From positions 1-64,000 of the forward strand of contig NZ_MJEH01000004.1 of assembly GCF_001742425.1 (NCBI RefSeq): a stretch of DNA of 64,000 nt, in the 5' to 3' direction. The notes beneath the pieces were generated by a model. The model saw only the letters and a program-made list of their open reading frames with translations, searched no databases and was not told the origin of the DNA. The stretch is from Bacillus solimangrovi (GTDB taxonomy: Bacteria > Bacillota > Bacilli > Bacillales > Bacillaceae_N). A program made the translations under genes and the position numbers. Shown here piece by piece: positions 1 to 8,377 of the stretch. Each line of letters starts with the position of its first letter. Position 1 is the first letter of the stretch.

Positions 1-107
1 CATCTCATTTTAAGATTCCTAAATTATTTATAGGTGCTCACGATGAGTTACGTTTGGGGATGGTAGTAGCAGGTTATTCACTGATTAAATCTTTCAATAA
101 AGAATAA
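1..107 (+). CDS. C-terminal fragment of an unidentified protein
   Basis: An open frame runs in from the left edge and ends at TAA 105-107, giving about 34 residues that end in ...VVAGYSLIKSFNKE. The residues are ordinary coding sequence with a hydrophobic stretch, and a free intergenic region with a new ribosome binding site follows. I do not recognise the family from this tail alone. The start lies outside the window. Confidence 0.5.
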   Translation, partial: SHFKIPKLFIGAHDELRLGMVVAGYSLIKSFNKE

Positions 108-212
108 TCAAGAAAGAAACTTCTTAATAATGATTAAAGGTAAGAAGAAAGCAGGGGATTCAGATCTTCTTGAAGTATAATTTATTACTCAAACTAGTTT
201 AGGAGGTATGTT

Positions 213-569
213 ATGGAGGTTTATAATTTCAGTAAAAAAGAAGGAAAAAAGATTACTAAATTCGATTCTAATTTCATTATGTCTCGTATCATTCAAACTG
301 AACAGAAAGCACATATCGGCTGTATGTACTTAGAGGAAAATGGTGTTGTAGGTTATCATCAAGCTCCTGTACCGCAACTGCTTCTTATTATGAATGGAGA
401 AGGATACGTTCGTGGTGAAGAGGAAAAGTACTTCAAAGTTCAATCTGGAGATGCTGTCTTTTGGAAGAAAGGTGAATGGCATGAAACGAAAACAGGGCAA
501 GGCTTGACTGCAATCGTGATTGAAAGTGAACAGCTAGATCCTTCATCTTTCATGTCTATACAGAAATAA
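213..569 (+). CDS. Small single-domain cupin protein
   Basis: 118 residues that form one cupin beta-barrel. Glycines and acidic residues follow the usual cupin pattern: LLLIMNGEGYVRG about residues 56-68, then VQSGDAVFWKKGEWHET about 76-92. The second motif keeps a His in GEWHE; the first motif is degenerate, with one His in VGYHQAP. Metal binding is therefore possible but not assured. An AGGAGG lies 6 bases before the ATG. It stands alone, with the beta-helix gene following under its own promoter. The cytoplasmic role is unknown; cupins of this size are often sugar or small-ligand binding proteins. Confidence 0.75.
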   Translation: MEVYNFSKKEGKKITKFDSNFIMSRIIQTEQKAHIGCMYLEENGVVGYHQAPVPQLLLIMNGEGYVRGEEEKYFKVQSGDAVFWKKGEWHETKTGQGLTAIVIESEQLDPSSFMSIQK

Positions 570-692
570 AAATGTTTTTAACAATTGGTAGTTTTAAAGA
601 AGGAAAAGGTTACCCAAAAAGCATGTTGAATAATAGGTTTCATGAAGAGAATTCAATAATTGGGAATAATTCAGCATACATTTTCAACCAAA

Positions 693-729
693 GTACAAGC
701 AACGTAAGTACATCTTTCATATGATTTAG
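693..729 (+). promoter_or_regulatory. Shared sporulation-like promoter module, copy 1
   Basis: GTACAAG at 693-699, 18 bases, then CATATGATTTAG from 718. The same two boxes at the same spacing precede five other beta-helix genes and one GNAT gene. From memory of the consensus sequences, ACAAGC fits the SpoIIID box and CATA...TA fits sigma-K. The transcription start would fall about 30 bases before the ATG at 762. Confidence 0.6.
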
Positions 730-761
730 TAACTAAGAATTTGCTGAAAGGTGTGTGTAAA

Positions 762-1652
762 ATGGCAATACATGTAGTACCGACAGAGTTTGCAACGGTG
801 CAAGAGGCAATAGATGCTGCTAATGCTGGTGATAGTATCCAAATACTTGCAGGGACGTTTGATGGATTTAATGTAACGAAGGAGCGACTGAAGTTATTTG
901 GGTGTGGAATTGGAAAGACGATTATTGCAGGGAGTCCTTCTCCTGTTAGTAGTAACGGTATTGACGTGAATGCAGACCAAACTATATTTCAAGGGCTAAC
1001 GGTTCAAGGATTTACTAATGATGGTATTAATGTGATATCAAATAACAATGTGATAAAAGAGGTTGATTCAAACCATAATGCTGATGATGGGCTTGAAATT
1101 GATGGTGAAAATAACTTAGTTATTAATTGCTTGGCTTCATTTAACGGTACTCATGGCTTTGATATTGACACGAATCATAATTCTATTATGCTCTGCAATA
1201 GTTTCCAAAATAAGGTTGAAGGTTTTGGTGTGGATGGGAATTTTAATAAATGTTTAAACAATCTTGCGAAAGAAAATGTCGATGACGGTTTCGATGTTGA
1301 CGGGAATTTTAATACGTTATTTAGTAATACAGTGCGAAATAATGATAGGGGAATTGCTGCAGATGATGCGAACAACAACATCATTAATAATATGGTATGT
1401 GACAATCTCAGGATGGGAATCAGTGTAGATGATGACGAAAATATTATTGATTCCAACATTATAAGAAACAATGGCATCTCGGGAAGTGGTTCAGGTATCA
1501 AAGTCGAGGCTCTGGATTTCAATAACTCTATACGATTAAATAAATTAAAACTAAATGAGCCGTTTGATATACAAGTTGATGGAGGTGTTAATGATAACAT
1601 CTTTGATGGAAATAAGTGTGATAGCAGCTTTCCACCTGAAATTTGTACTTAA
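762..1652 (+). CDS. Right-handed beta-helix protein, paralog 1
   Basis: 296 residues from the ATG behind AAAGGTGTG; the longer frame from 741 adds only MLKGVCK and lies upstream of that binding site. The N-terminal block MAIHVVPT..TVQEAIDAANAGD leads into a turn-rich domain with the signature IFGCGIGKTII and then 22-residue coils of the type DGFDVDGNFNTLFSNTV, which is NosD/CASH-like parallel beta-helix architecture. There is no signal peptide or membrane segment. The C-terminus ends FDGNKCDSSFPPEICT, with two Cys. No catalytic site is evident. The sporulation-like promoter suggests a spore-layer protein (inference). Family fold confident, function unknown. Confidence 0.8.
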   Translation: MAIHVVPTEFATVQEAIDAANAGDSIQILAGTFDGFNVTKERLKLFGCGIGKTIIAGSPSPVSSNGIDVNADQTIFQGLTVQGFTNDGINVISNNNVIKEVDSNHNADDGLEIDGENNLVINCLASFNGTHGFDIDTNHNSIMLCNSFQNKVEGFGVDGNFNKCLNNLAKENVDDGFDVDGNFNTLFSNTVRNNDRGIAADDANNNIINNMVCDNLRMGISVDDDENIIDSNIIRNNGISGSGSGIKVEALDFNNSIRLNKLKLNEPFDIQVDGGVNDNIFDGNKCDSSFPPEICT

Positions 1653-1662
1653 TTGGTAGTCC

Positions 1663-1694
1663 AAAACTCTTCTTAACAAGGAGAGTTTATTTTG
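1663..1694 (+). terminator. Terminator of beta-helix paralog 1
   Basis: AACTCT ... AGAGTT stem with a short loop followed by TTTATTTT. It is a degraded version of the ACTCTCCT/AGGAGAGT hairpin found after paralogs 2-5. Confidence 0.65.
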
Positions 1695-1873
1695 AATTTG
1701 TAAAAGGTAATGGCGTTCCCGTACATAAAAAATGCTCCAATCTTGTGTAATAATTTGTTAATGATGATCTTATTAACAAGAGCAATTTATGTTTTGGCTA
1801 TCGAAATTTTTTCGAGTTAAAACAGTTAAATGGAGCCAATATTTCAAAGAAATATTGGCTCATAAAATGAAAA

Positions 1874-2404
1874 TTAATCGTCTTTTAATAATGAGTACAT
1901 ATTAATATCGACAAATTTTCCTTTAGATTTTTCATATTGTCTTAGTGTGCCTTCAAAAGTGAAATTTAATTTTTGTAAAACTTTTATCGAATTAATATTA
2001 GCTGGTTCGACTTTTGCTTCGACTCTATTTAGACCTAAGTTATTGAAAGCATGATCTAATAAAGAACGGATGGCTTCTGGAGCGTATCCATTCCCCCAAG
2101 CTGATTTAGCTATATCGTACCCTAATTCAGTTTTTGAATGTTCAAAGTCTAAGAAATTAAAGCCACAAGTACCAATTATCTTTTTAGTATCTTGTTCAAT
2201 GATCGTGTAACGAGTAGCTTTGTTATCTTTGTCTAATTTATCAAGTAGTTCGATTATTTCAAGCGCTTGGCTTTCTTCAGTTAAACTATTGATATTCATG
2301 AATTTCGTAACGTCAGGGTCAGACCAAATGTGAAATAAGTTACGTGAATCTGACACGTTCATTTTCCTTAAATGTAACCTTTCAGTAAATAATTGCGAAA
2401 TCAA
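1874..2404 (-). CDS. GNAT acetyltransferase, RimJ/RimL type
   Basis: 176 residues from a TTG at 2404 placed 8 bases after GGAGGTG. The ATG at 2419 lies inside and upstream of that binding site and has none of its own. Conserved blocks are TERLHLRKMN at the N-terminus, IIGTCGFNFLD mid-protein, the acetyl-CoA loop AWGNGYAPEA (Q/GxxGxA type) about residue 100, and the C-terminal NINSIKVLQKLNFTFEG. The family acetylates ribosomal protein N-termini or small substrates; the substrate here cannot be read from sequence. Confidence 0.8.
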   Translation of the reverse strand: MISQLFTERLHLRKMNVSDSRNLFHIWSDPDVTKFMNINSLTEESQALEIIELLDKLDKDNKATRYTIIEQDTKKIIGTCGFNFLDFEHSKTELGYDIAKSAWGNGYAPEAIRSLLDHAFNNLGLNRVEAKVEPANINSIKVLQKLNFTFEGTLRQYEKSKGKFVDINMYSLLKDD

Positions 2405-2699
2405 TACTTTCACCTCCATTATTGTTATATCGTTGGATTGAAAATATTGTTATCTGCGCATAGTTCAGTCCCTTCATTATATGGATAATTAAATTGTAGC
2501 ACAGTTGGAAAAATATGCATAGAAAGAGGAAACAATGACAAAGCGAAAACTGTTAAACGATGCGAAAAAATCAGAGGGGATTCACAAATAAACATTGATT
2601 AGGTTTGAGAATTGTTATGAATAACAGCAGGGATTTCGATAATAATGGTAGAAATCTTAATAATATTAATCGATCCATCATAAAAAAGGGGGAGTGGTA

Positions 2700-3173
2700 A
2701 TGAATCTAGAGATTAAGGAACTTCCTGATTATGAAGTAGCGTATGTGAGGCATGTAGGTAGTTACTCTGAAACTTCGAAGGCTTGGTCTGAACTGGCAAA
2801 ATGGGCAAGTGAGAAGGGAATCTATGATACTCAATATTTCATCGGTATTTCACTAGATAATCCTCAGTTTGTCGATGAACATGCATGTCGCTATGACGCA
2901 TGTATCACACTTCCAAAGGGATTCGAGAAGAATGATGAAGCTCCAGTAAATTATCAACACCTTAAAGGTGGCACATATGTAATGTACGAGTTTCGTGATA
3001 CACTGGATAAGTTCAGTTTAGCTTATGAAGCGATTTTTGCGCAGTGGTTACCAACTAGTGAATATGAAATAGACAATAGACCTATTTTAGAGTTTTGCTT
3101 GAATAATCCAAATGCTGACCCTGAAGGAAAGGCAATTGTAGATTTGTATATTCCGATCAAAATAATAGCATAG
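2700..3173 (+). CDS. GyrI-like / SbmC effector-binding domain protein
   Basis: 157 residues from the ATG at 2700 after GGGGGAG. The opening LEIKELPDYEVAYVRHVGSY and the later KGGTYVMYEFRDTLD are typical of the GyrI/SbmC superfamily, stand-alone effector-binding domains also found at the C-terminus of AraC and MerR regulators. There is no DNA-binding domain. Members bind small hydrophobic ligands or DNA gyrase. It ends with NPEGKAIVDLYIPI-type sequence, as expected for the last strand. It is a single-gene unit, cytoplasmic. Confidence 0.8.
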   Translation: MNLEIKELPDYEVAYVRHVGSYSETSKAWSELAKWASEKGIYDTQYFIGISLDNPQFVDEHACRYDACITLPKGFEKNDEAPVNYQHLKGGTYVMYEFRDTLDKFSLAYEAIFAQWLPTSEYEIDNRPILEFCLNNPNADPEGKAIVDLYIPIKIIA

Positions 3174-3260
3174 CTAGAATTTGTTATTCTATTTTTCATT
3201 CTCTTATAATAGCTTAAAATGTGGACGATTATTATGTATGATAGATTAGGAGGAATTTAG

Positions 3261-3761
3261 ATGTTTAGACAATTAGACGATTTTATGAAAGCATGGGAAT
3301 ATGAGGAGAGAGCAACAGCAAACGTGCTGAATCATCTTACAGATGAATCATTACATCAAGAAGTGGCAGAAGGGAACTGGTCGTTAGGGCGTATCGCTTG
3401 GCATATCGTTACATCGGTTAAAAACCTAAGCTCTCAAGTAGAGCTAGATTTTGAAGCACCAAGCGAAGATTGGATTGTACCTACTTCTGCAAAGGATATT
3501 GCGGAAGGTTTTGTAAATGCTTCGAAAGCATTTAAGGAAGCATTACAAACACAAGTGACAGATGAGATGTTATTAGAAGAGATAGACTTCTTCGGTCGTA
3601 ATATGACAAAGGGCGTACTTCTTTCATACTTAATCAATCATCAAACACATCATCGTGGACAAATGACGATTTTAATGAGACAAGCTGAACTTGAAGTACC
3701 TGGAATTTATGGTCCATCGAAAAATGAATGGGCGAAGTATGGAATGGTAGCACCTAAATAA
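3261..3761 (+). CDS. DinB family protein
   Basis: 166 residues forming a four-helix bundle. Possible metal ligands are the His in GRIAWHIV about residue 48 and the His pair in INHQTHHRGQM about residues 129-134, the classic DinB/YfiT triad. The ending GIYGPSKNEW is also typical. AGGAGG precedes the ATG. DinB proteins are metal-dependent and several act as bacillithiol transferases, which fits a Bacillaceae host; the substrate is unknown. It is monocistronic, closed by a strong hairpin. Confidence 0.88.
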   Translation: MFRQLDDFMKAWEYEERATANVLNHLTDESLHQEVAEGNWSLGRIAWHIVTSVKNLSSQVELDFEAPSEDWIVPTSAKDIAEGFVNASKAFKEALQTQVTDEMLLEEIDFFGRNMTKGVLLSYLINHQTHHRGQMTILMRQAELEVPGIYGPSKNEWAKYGMVAPK

Positions 3762-3774
3762 TTAATAGATTTGA

Positions 3775-3810
3775 AAAAAGGTACGTTTCATTTGAAACGT
3801 ACCTTTTTCT
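3775..3810 (+). terminator. Terminator of the dinB gene
   Basis: A perfect 16-base-pair stem, AAAAAGGTACGTTTCA with its complement, with only two loop bases and a T-run on either strand. Confidence 0.9.
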
Positions 3811-3858
3811 CGTTGCAATAATTAAGTCATTTGATTAATTTTCAATGTATGCCATAAC

Positions 3859-3896
3859 GTACAAGCAAAGTAAACTATCCTCTCATATAATTTTAG
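3859..3896 (+). promoter_or_regulatory. Shared sporulation-like promoter module, copy 2
   Basis: GTACAAG at 3859-3865, 18 bases, CATATAATTTTAG from 3884. It lies inside the longest open frame of the next gene, which is one reason for placing that gene's start downstream. Confidence 0.6.
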
Positions 3897-3928
3897 TGAT
3901 TCCTAAATTTAAAGAGGGAGTGATGATG

Positions 3929-4840
3929 ATGGCAATACACGTAGTGCCGACAGATTTTCTGACGGTACAAGCGGCAATAGATGATGCCCTAACAAATGCT
4001 GGCGATAGCATTCAAATACTTGCAGGTACATTTGATGGCTTTAATGTTACAAAGGAACGATTGAAGATATTTGGTTGTGGGATAGGCAAAACGATAATAG
4101 CAGGGAACCCGTCACCTGCATCAGATGATGGGATTACAGTTAATGCTAATCAAACGATATTGAAAGGAGTTACAATTCAAGGATTTGCTGGTGATGGTAT
4201 ACAGATCAATACACTTAATAATGTACTAAAGGATATTGAGGTAAAATTCAATGGTGATGATGGCATTGACGTTGAAGGGGAGAATAATTTAGTTATAGAT
4301 TGTTCTACATCAACTAACACTTTTGATGGATATGAATTAGATGCTGATCATAATTGTGTGATTAATTGCAGAAGTTTCAATAATGGGGACAACGGCATTG
4401 ATATTGATAACGAAAATAATAAACTAATAAATTGTATTTCTACAGAAAATGATGATGACGGTTTCGATATTGACGGTGATTTTAATATTCTTTTCAGTAA
4501 TGCATCATTGAAAAATGGGGATGTTGGGTTTGAAATTCAAAGTCAATCCAATAATACGCTTATTAATAACCGTTCATGTAACAATGTAGAAAGTGGAATA
4601 ATCATAACTTCAAACTCGCAACAAAATATACTTGATTCCAATATCATCAGAAATAATGGAATTGATGATACTGGAGGTTCAGGAATTCTCATTGAAGATG
4701 ACACACTCGATAATGTTATTCGGTTCAATAAATTAAAACTGAATGTACCTTATGATATTCAAGTTGAAGGAGGCGTGGCGAATAATATCTATGATGGGAA
4801 TAAGTGTGAAGATAGTTTCCCGGATAACTTGTGTACGTGA
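3929..4840 (+). CDS. Right-handed beta-helix protein, paralog 2
   Basis: 303 residues starting MAIHVVPTDFLTVQ. The ATG at 3929 is 8 bases after GAGGGAG; ATGs at 3923 and 3926 are alternatives. N-terminal cap, IFGCGIGKTIIAG signature, 22-residue Asp/Asn-rich coils (DGFDIDGDFNILFSNAS) and the C-terminal YDGNKCEDSFPDNLCT match the other paralogs. The open frame extends upstream to 3845 but would cross the promoter. It is the first of four tandem copies. No secretion signal is present, as expected for proteins deposited from the mother cell (inference). Confidence 0.82.
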   Translation: MAIHVVPTDFLTVQAAIDDALTNAGDSIQILAGTFDGFNVTKERLKIFGCGIGKTIIAGNPSPASDDGITVNANQTILKGVTIQGFAGDGIQINTLNNVLKDIEVKFNGDDGIDVEGENNLVIDCSTSTNTFDGYELDADHNCVINCRSFNNGDNGIDIDNENNKLINCISTENDDDGFDIDGDFNILFSNASLKNGDVGFEIQSQSNNTLINNRSCNNVESGIIITSNSQQNILDSNIIRNNGIDDTGGSGILIEDDTLDNVIRFNKLKLNVPYDIQVEGGVANNIYDGNKCEDSFPDNLCT

Positions 4841-4871
4841 AAACTCTCCAAATTTTTAGGAGAGTTTTTTT
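4840..4871 (+). terminator. Terminator of beta-helix paralog 2
   Basis: AAACTCTCC, AAATTTTTA loop, GGAGAGTTT and a run of seven Ts. Same stem as after paralogs 3-5. Confidence 0.85.
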
Positions 4872-4913
4872 GTAGTAACTGAAAAATGTGACAGTCATAC
4901 AATTCTTTCTAAC

Positions 4914-4950
4914 GTACAAGCAAAAGTAATCTATCTTTCATATGATGTAG
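4914..4950 (+). promoter_or_regulatory. Shared sporulation-like promoter module, copy 3
   Basis: GTACAAG at 4914-4920, 18 bases, CATATGATGTAG from 4939; 43 bases after the preceding terminator. Confidence 0.6.
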
Positions 4951-4981
4951 TAACTTTGAATTTAATGAGAGGTGTTGCAAA

Positions 4982-5920
4982 ATGGCGATTCATATAGTAC
5001 CGACAGACTTCCCTACGGTACAACAAGCGATAGATGATGCTGGAACTGTAGCAGGCGATAGTATTCAAATTCTAGCAGGTACGTTTGATGGATTTAACGT
5101 TAATAAACCAAGGTTGAAAATATTCGGTTGTGGAATAGGCAAAACGATTATAGCAGGGAATTCGTCACCTGCTGATACTGATGGGATTACAGTGAATGCT
5201 AATCAAACGATACTGAAGGGGTTTACAGTTCAAGGATTTATAGAGGGGTTTGATAGTGACGGTATTGAGGTGAATTCAAATAACAACATTTTGATAGAGA
5301 TTGAGTCTAAGATGAATGATGCTGATGGTTTTGAAATTGATGGTGAGAGCAATTTCCTTATTGATTGTTCAGCTGTATTTAATGGAGCGGACGGATTCGA
5401 TCTAGATACAAATCATCACTGTGTCATTAATTGTGAGAGCATTCGAAATGGCGACGAAGGTTTTGAAATTAATGGAGACTTCAACAAATTTATAAATAAT
5501 ATATCCAAAGAAGCTGATGCTGATGGATTTGATGTTGAAAATGGTAATTCAAATACGTTATTTCGAAATAAAGTATTGAATAATGGCAGTGATGGTATTG
5601 AAATGGATGATTCATCTAATAACAATAACATAATTGAAAATCTGGTATGTGGTAATGAACAAAGTGGGATTTTTCTAACAGCTGGTGATGATGAATTTAC
5701 TGTTGAAAATGTTATTGATTCTAATATAGTACGAAACAATGGTACAGGAGGAATCGGATCGGGTATCTTAGTTCTAGATAATGCAGATGATAATATTATA
5801 CGCTTCAATAAATTGAAGAACAATGTGCCATTTGATATTCAGGTTGTGGGTGATGTTATGGATAACACATTCGATGGGAATATTTGTGGGAATAGTTTTC
5901 CTGATGGTCTTTGTACTTAA
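4982..5920 (+). CDS. Right-handed beta-helix protein, paralog 3
   Basis: 312 residues from the ATG behind GAGAGGTG. Family layout: MAIHIVPTDFPTVQQAID, IFGCGIGKTIIAG about residues 48-60, about seven coils including DGFEIDGESNFLIDCSAVF and EGFEINGDFNKFINNIS, then the shared VIDSNIVRNNG...RFNKLKNNVPFDIQV block and a Cys-containing end NICGNSFPDGLCT. Internal Cys residues sit at the ends of coils and could stack. The protein is very acidic. Function unknown; spore-layer role inferred from the promoter. Confidence 0.82.
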   Translation: MAIHIVPTDFPTVQQAIDDAGTVAGDSIQILAGTFDGFNVNKPRLKIFGCGIGKTIIAGNSSPADTDGITVNANQTILKGFTVQGFIEGFDSDGIEVNSNNNILIEIESKMNDADGFEIDGESNFLIDCSAVFNGADGFDLDTNHHCVINCESIRNGDEGFEINGDFNKFINNISKEADADGFDVENGNSNTLFRNKVLNNGSDGIEMDDSSNNNNIIENLVCGNEQSGIFLTAGDDEFTVENVIDSNIVRNNGTGGIGSGILVLDNADDNIIRFNKLKNNVPFDIQVVGDVMDNTFDGNICGNSFPDGLCT

Positions 5921-5930
5921 TTCAACAATT

Positions 5931-5961
5931 AGACTCTCCTACGTGTAGAGAGAGTTTTTTT
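5931..5961 (+). terminator. Terminator of beta-helix paralog 3
   Basis: ACTCTC stem paired with GAGAGT, followed by seven Ts. Confidence 0.85.
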
Positions 5962-6109
5962 GTCTTATTAGACAAATTAAGAGCATTTTTATCGTAGTAA
6001 TCTGTACACCCTTATAAGTGTCTGTCATTACTTAACAGCTATAAGAACCTTAAAATAGACTGTCTATCATAGAATTATTAAGAAAAAATGTATGAAGAGT
6101 GTGCTTTTA

Positions 6110-6230
6110 ATGTTTTGCTACGGTTGACTTGGTCAAACGTATATTTTTATATGAAGTACAAGCGAAGTGTACTAACTACACATATTATTTAGTATATTCA
6201 TAATTTATAAGAGGGTGATAGTAATGGCGA
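6110..6230 (+). repeat. Upstream repeat unit, copy A
   Basis: The 120 bases before paralog 4, starting ATGTTTTGCTACGGTTG, recur almost unchanged at 7231-7347 before paralog 5. The similarity continues through the first 65 codons of both genes, so the gene plus its control region was duplicated as a unit of about 1.12 kb. Confidence 0.85.
6156..6193 (+). promoter_or_regulatory. Shared sporulation-like promoter module, copy 4
   Basis: GTACAAG at 6156-6162, 18 bases, CATATTATTTAG from 6181. Confidence 0.6.
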
Positions 6231-7138
6231 TACACGTAGTTCCCACTGACTTTCCTACCGTGCAACTTGCAATAGATGATCCTGGTACAAATCCTGGAGA
6301 TTCGATACAGATTCTAGCAGGTACGTTTGATGGATTTGATGTAACGAAGGAAAGGTTGAAGATTTTTGGTTGTGGAATTGGCAAGACGATAATTTCAGGA
6401 AACCCGTCACCTGCTGCAAGCGATGGGATTACAGTGAATGCAGATCAAACAATTTTGAAGGGATTTACCATTCAAGGATTTACGGTAGGCGATGGTATTG
6501 AGGTAAATAATGATACGAATATTTTGGTAGAGATTGAGTCAAGGCTTAACAGTGGTGACGGTTATGAAATTGATGGAGAAAATAATTTAATTATAAATTG
6601 CTTTGCCTCATCGAATGTTGCGGATGGATTTGATATTGATACAGATCATCACTGTATTATCAATTGTGAAAGCACTAGAAGTGGTGAGGAGGGCTTTGAT
6701 ATTGATGGACAGAATAACAAAGTGATCAATAATATAGCTATAGAAAACGTTGATGACGGTATCGATCTAAATGATGACTTTAATATTGTATACGGCAATA
6801 CAACAATAAAAAACGATCGAGGAATCGGTGTGGATGATGACAGTAATAGTGTCATTAATAATTTGGTCTGTAACAATCGGAGAATTGGAATTGGTGTAGG
6901 TAGTGGTGATGTAGAAGATACGAATAACGTAATCGATTCCAATATCGTTCGTAATAACGGCAAGGAATTGTCACAATCAGGTATACTTGTTAATGATGTA
7001 GCATTCGATAACATAATTAGATTTAATAAATTAAGACTGAACGAACCTTTTGATATTGAAGTAGAGGGAAATGTTGCTGATAATACGTATGATGGTAATA
7101 AGTGTGAAAGTAGCGACCCAATGAATTTGTGTACTTGA
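6224..7138 (+). CDS. Right-handed beta-helix protein, paralog 4
   Basis: 304 residues from the ATG at 6224 after GAGGGTGA; the GTG at 6215 overlaps that binding site. The first 65 residues (MAIHVVPTDFPTVQLAID ... TIISGNP) are almost identical to paralog 5, including the unusual DDPGTNPGDS. Coils such as DGFDIDTDHHCIINCES and EGFDIDGQNNKVINN follow. The end is SSDPMNLCT, shared only with paralog 5. Middle coils have diverged more than the two ends. No signal peptide. Confidence 0.82.
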   Translation: MAIHVVPTDFPTVQLAIDDPGTNPGDSIQILAGTFDGFDVTKERLKIFGCGIGKTIISGNPSPAASDGITVNADQTILKGFTIQGFTVGDGIEVNNDTNILVEIESRLNSGDGYEIDGENNLIINCFASSNVADGFDIDTDHHCIINCESTRSGEEGFDIDGQNNKVINNIAIENVDDGIDLNDDFNIVYGNTTIKNDRGIGVDDDSNSVINNLVCNNRRIGIGVGSGDVEDTNNVIDSNIVRNNGKELSQSGILVNDVAFDNIIRFNKLRLNEPFDIEVEGNVADNTYDGNKCESSDPMNLCT

Positions 7139-7148
7139 TGCAAGTAAG

Positions 7149-7178
7149 AACTCTCCTACGTTTAAGGAGAGTTTTTTT
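7149..7178 (+). terminator. Terminator of beta-helix paralog 4
   Basis: AACTCTCCT, short loop, AGGAGAGTT and a run of Ts. Confidence 0.88.
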
Positions 7179-7230
7179 GTCGTATCTGATGAATAAGATC
7201 TTCTTTTTACACAGTCAGCTGTACATTTTT

Positions 7231-7347
7231 ATGTTTTGCTACGGTTGCTTTGGTCAAACGTATATTTCTATATGAAGTACAAGCGAAGGGTACTTAGTCT
7301 ACATATAATTTAATATATTTAAAATTTATAAGAAGGTGATAATGATG
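7231..7347 (+). repeat. Upstream repeat unit, copy B
   Basis: Near copy of 6110-6230. One visible difference is TTGACTTGGTCAA in copy A against TTGCTTTGGTCAA here, which breaks a short inverted repeat (TTGAC/GTCAA). Confidence 0.85.
7277..7314 (+). promoter_or_regulatory. Shared sporulation-like promoter module, copy 5
   Basis: GTACAAG at 7277-7283, 18 bases, CATATAATTTAA from 7302. Confidence 0.6.
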
Positions 7348-8268
7348 ACGATACACGTTGTACCTACTGATTTTCCTACCGTGCAGCTTGCAATAGATGA
7401 TCCTGGTACAAATCCTGGAGATTCGATACAGATTCTAGCAGGTACGTTTGATGGATTTGATGTAACGAAGGAAAGGTTGAAGATTTTTGGTTGTGGGATT
7501 GGTAAAACGATAATTTCAGGCAACCCGTCATTTGGAACAAATGATGGGATTACAGTAAATGCGAATCAAACGATACTAAAAGGATTTACAGTTCAAGGAT
7601 TTACAACAGGAATTGATAGTAACGGAATAAATGTTAACTCAAATAACAACATCTTGGAAGAAGTTGAATCAAAACTTAATGGTGATGACGGTTATGAAAT
7701 TGATGGTGAAAATAATCTAATTATAAACTGTTTTGCTTCATTTAATAGTGGAGATGGATTTGATATAAATACCATTCATCATTGTATTATTAACTGTGAG
7801 AGCATTAAAAATAGTATTGAGGGATTTGAGATTGATGGAGATAGTAACCGATTTATAAACAATACTTCTATTGAAAATGTTGATGACGGATTCGATATAG
7901 ATGGAGACTTCAATATTTTGTTTGGTAACACAGCAATTAAAAATGATCGAGGAATTGGTATTGATGATGACGGAAATAATGTCATTAATAATTTGGTATG
8001 TAATAATCTAAGTGTTGGAATTAGTACTGGGGTAGAAGACTTTCAAGACTTGAATAACGTAATCGATTCGAATATCGTTCGTAATAACGGTGCTGAAGGC
8101 TTAGGATCAGGAATTTTTATTGGAGATACTGCGTTTGATAACACGATCAGGTTCAATAAGTTAAAACTGAACGAACCATTTGATATTCAAGTAGAGGGAA
8201 ATCCGATGGATAATACGTATGATGGAAACAAATGTGAAAGTAGCGACCCAATGAATTTGTGTACATGA
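7345..8268 (+). CDS. Right-handed beta-helix protein, paralog 5
   Basis: 307 residues from ATG 7345 (7342 also possible) after AAGGTGAT. It is the last of the tandem array and closest to paralog 4. Five consecutive coils are easy to read: DGYEIDGENNLIINC, DGFDINTIHHCIINC, EGFEIDGDSNRFINN, DGFDIDGDFNILFGN and RGIGIDDDGNNVINN, each starting 21-22 residues after the last. The Asp ladder would line one face of the helix. The last residues are ESSDPMNLCT. Confidence 0.82.
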   Translation: MTIHVVPTDFPTVQLAIDDPGTNPGDSIQILAGTFDGFDVTKERLKIFGCGIGKTIISGNPSFGTNDGITVNANQTILKGFTVQGFTTGIDSNGINVNSNNNILEEVESKLNGDDGYEIDGENNLIINCFASFNSGDGFDINTIHHCIINCESIKNSIEGFEIDGDSNRFINNTSIENVDDGFDIDGDFNILFGNTAIKNDRGIGIDDDGNNVINNLVCNNLSVGISTGVEDFQDLNNVIDSNIVRNNGAEGLGSGIFIGDTAFDNTIRFNKLKLNEPFDIQVEGNPMDNTYDGNKCESSDPMNLCT

Positions 8269-8280
8269 TGATGCTAATTT

Positions 8281-8308
8281 GACTCTCCTATATTTAAGGA
8301 GAGTTTTT
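8281..8308 (+). terminator. Terminator of beta-helix paralog 5
   Basis: ACTCTCCT, loop, AGGAGAGT and five Ts. Confidence 0.85.
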
Positions 8309-8377
8309 GCTGTAGTAGGTGTATGATACGTTAAATAATGGTTTATTATTGCTCTTGTTATCAATCATGCTAAAAAT

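Noticed and set aside
1175-1600. Open frame on the strand opposite beta-helix paralog 1, with similar shadows opposite the other paralogs
   Set aside because: It has no binding site, mirrors the low-complexity AAT/GAT codons of the real gene, and would encode Ser/Ile/Leu-rich nonsense.
4880-8300. Repeated promoter and terminator segments as a CRISPR or insertion-element array
   Set aside because: The units are gene-length duplications with coding sequence; there are no short regular spacers and no transposase.
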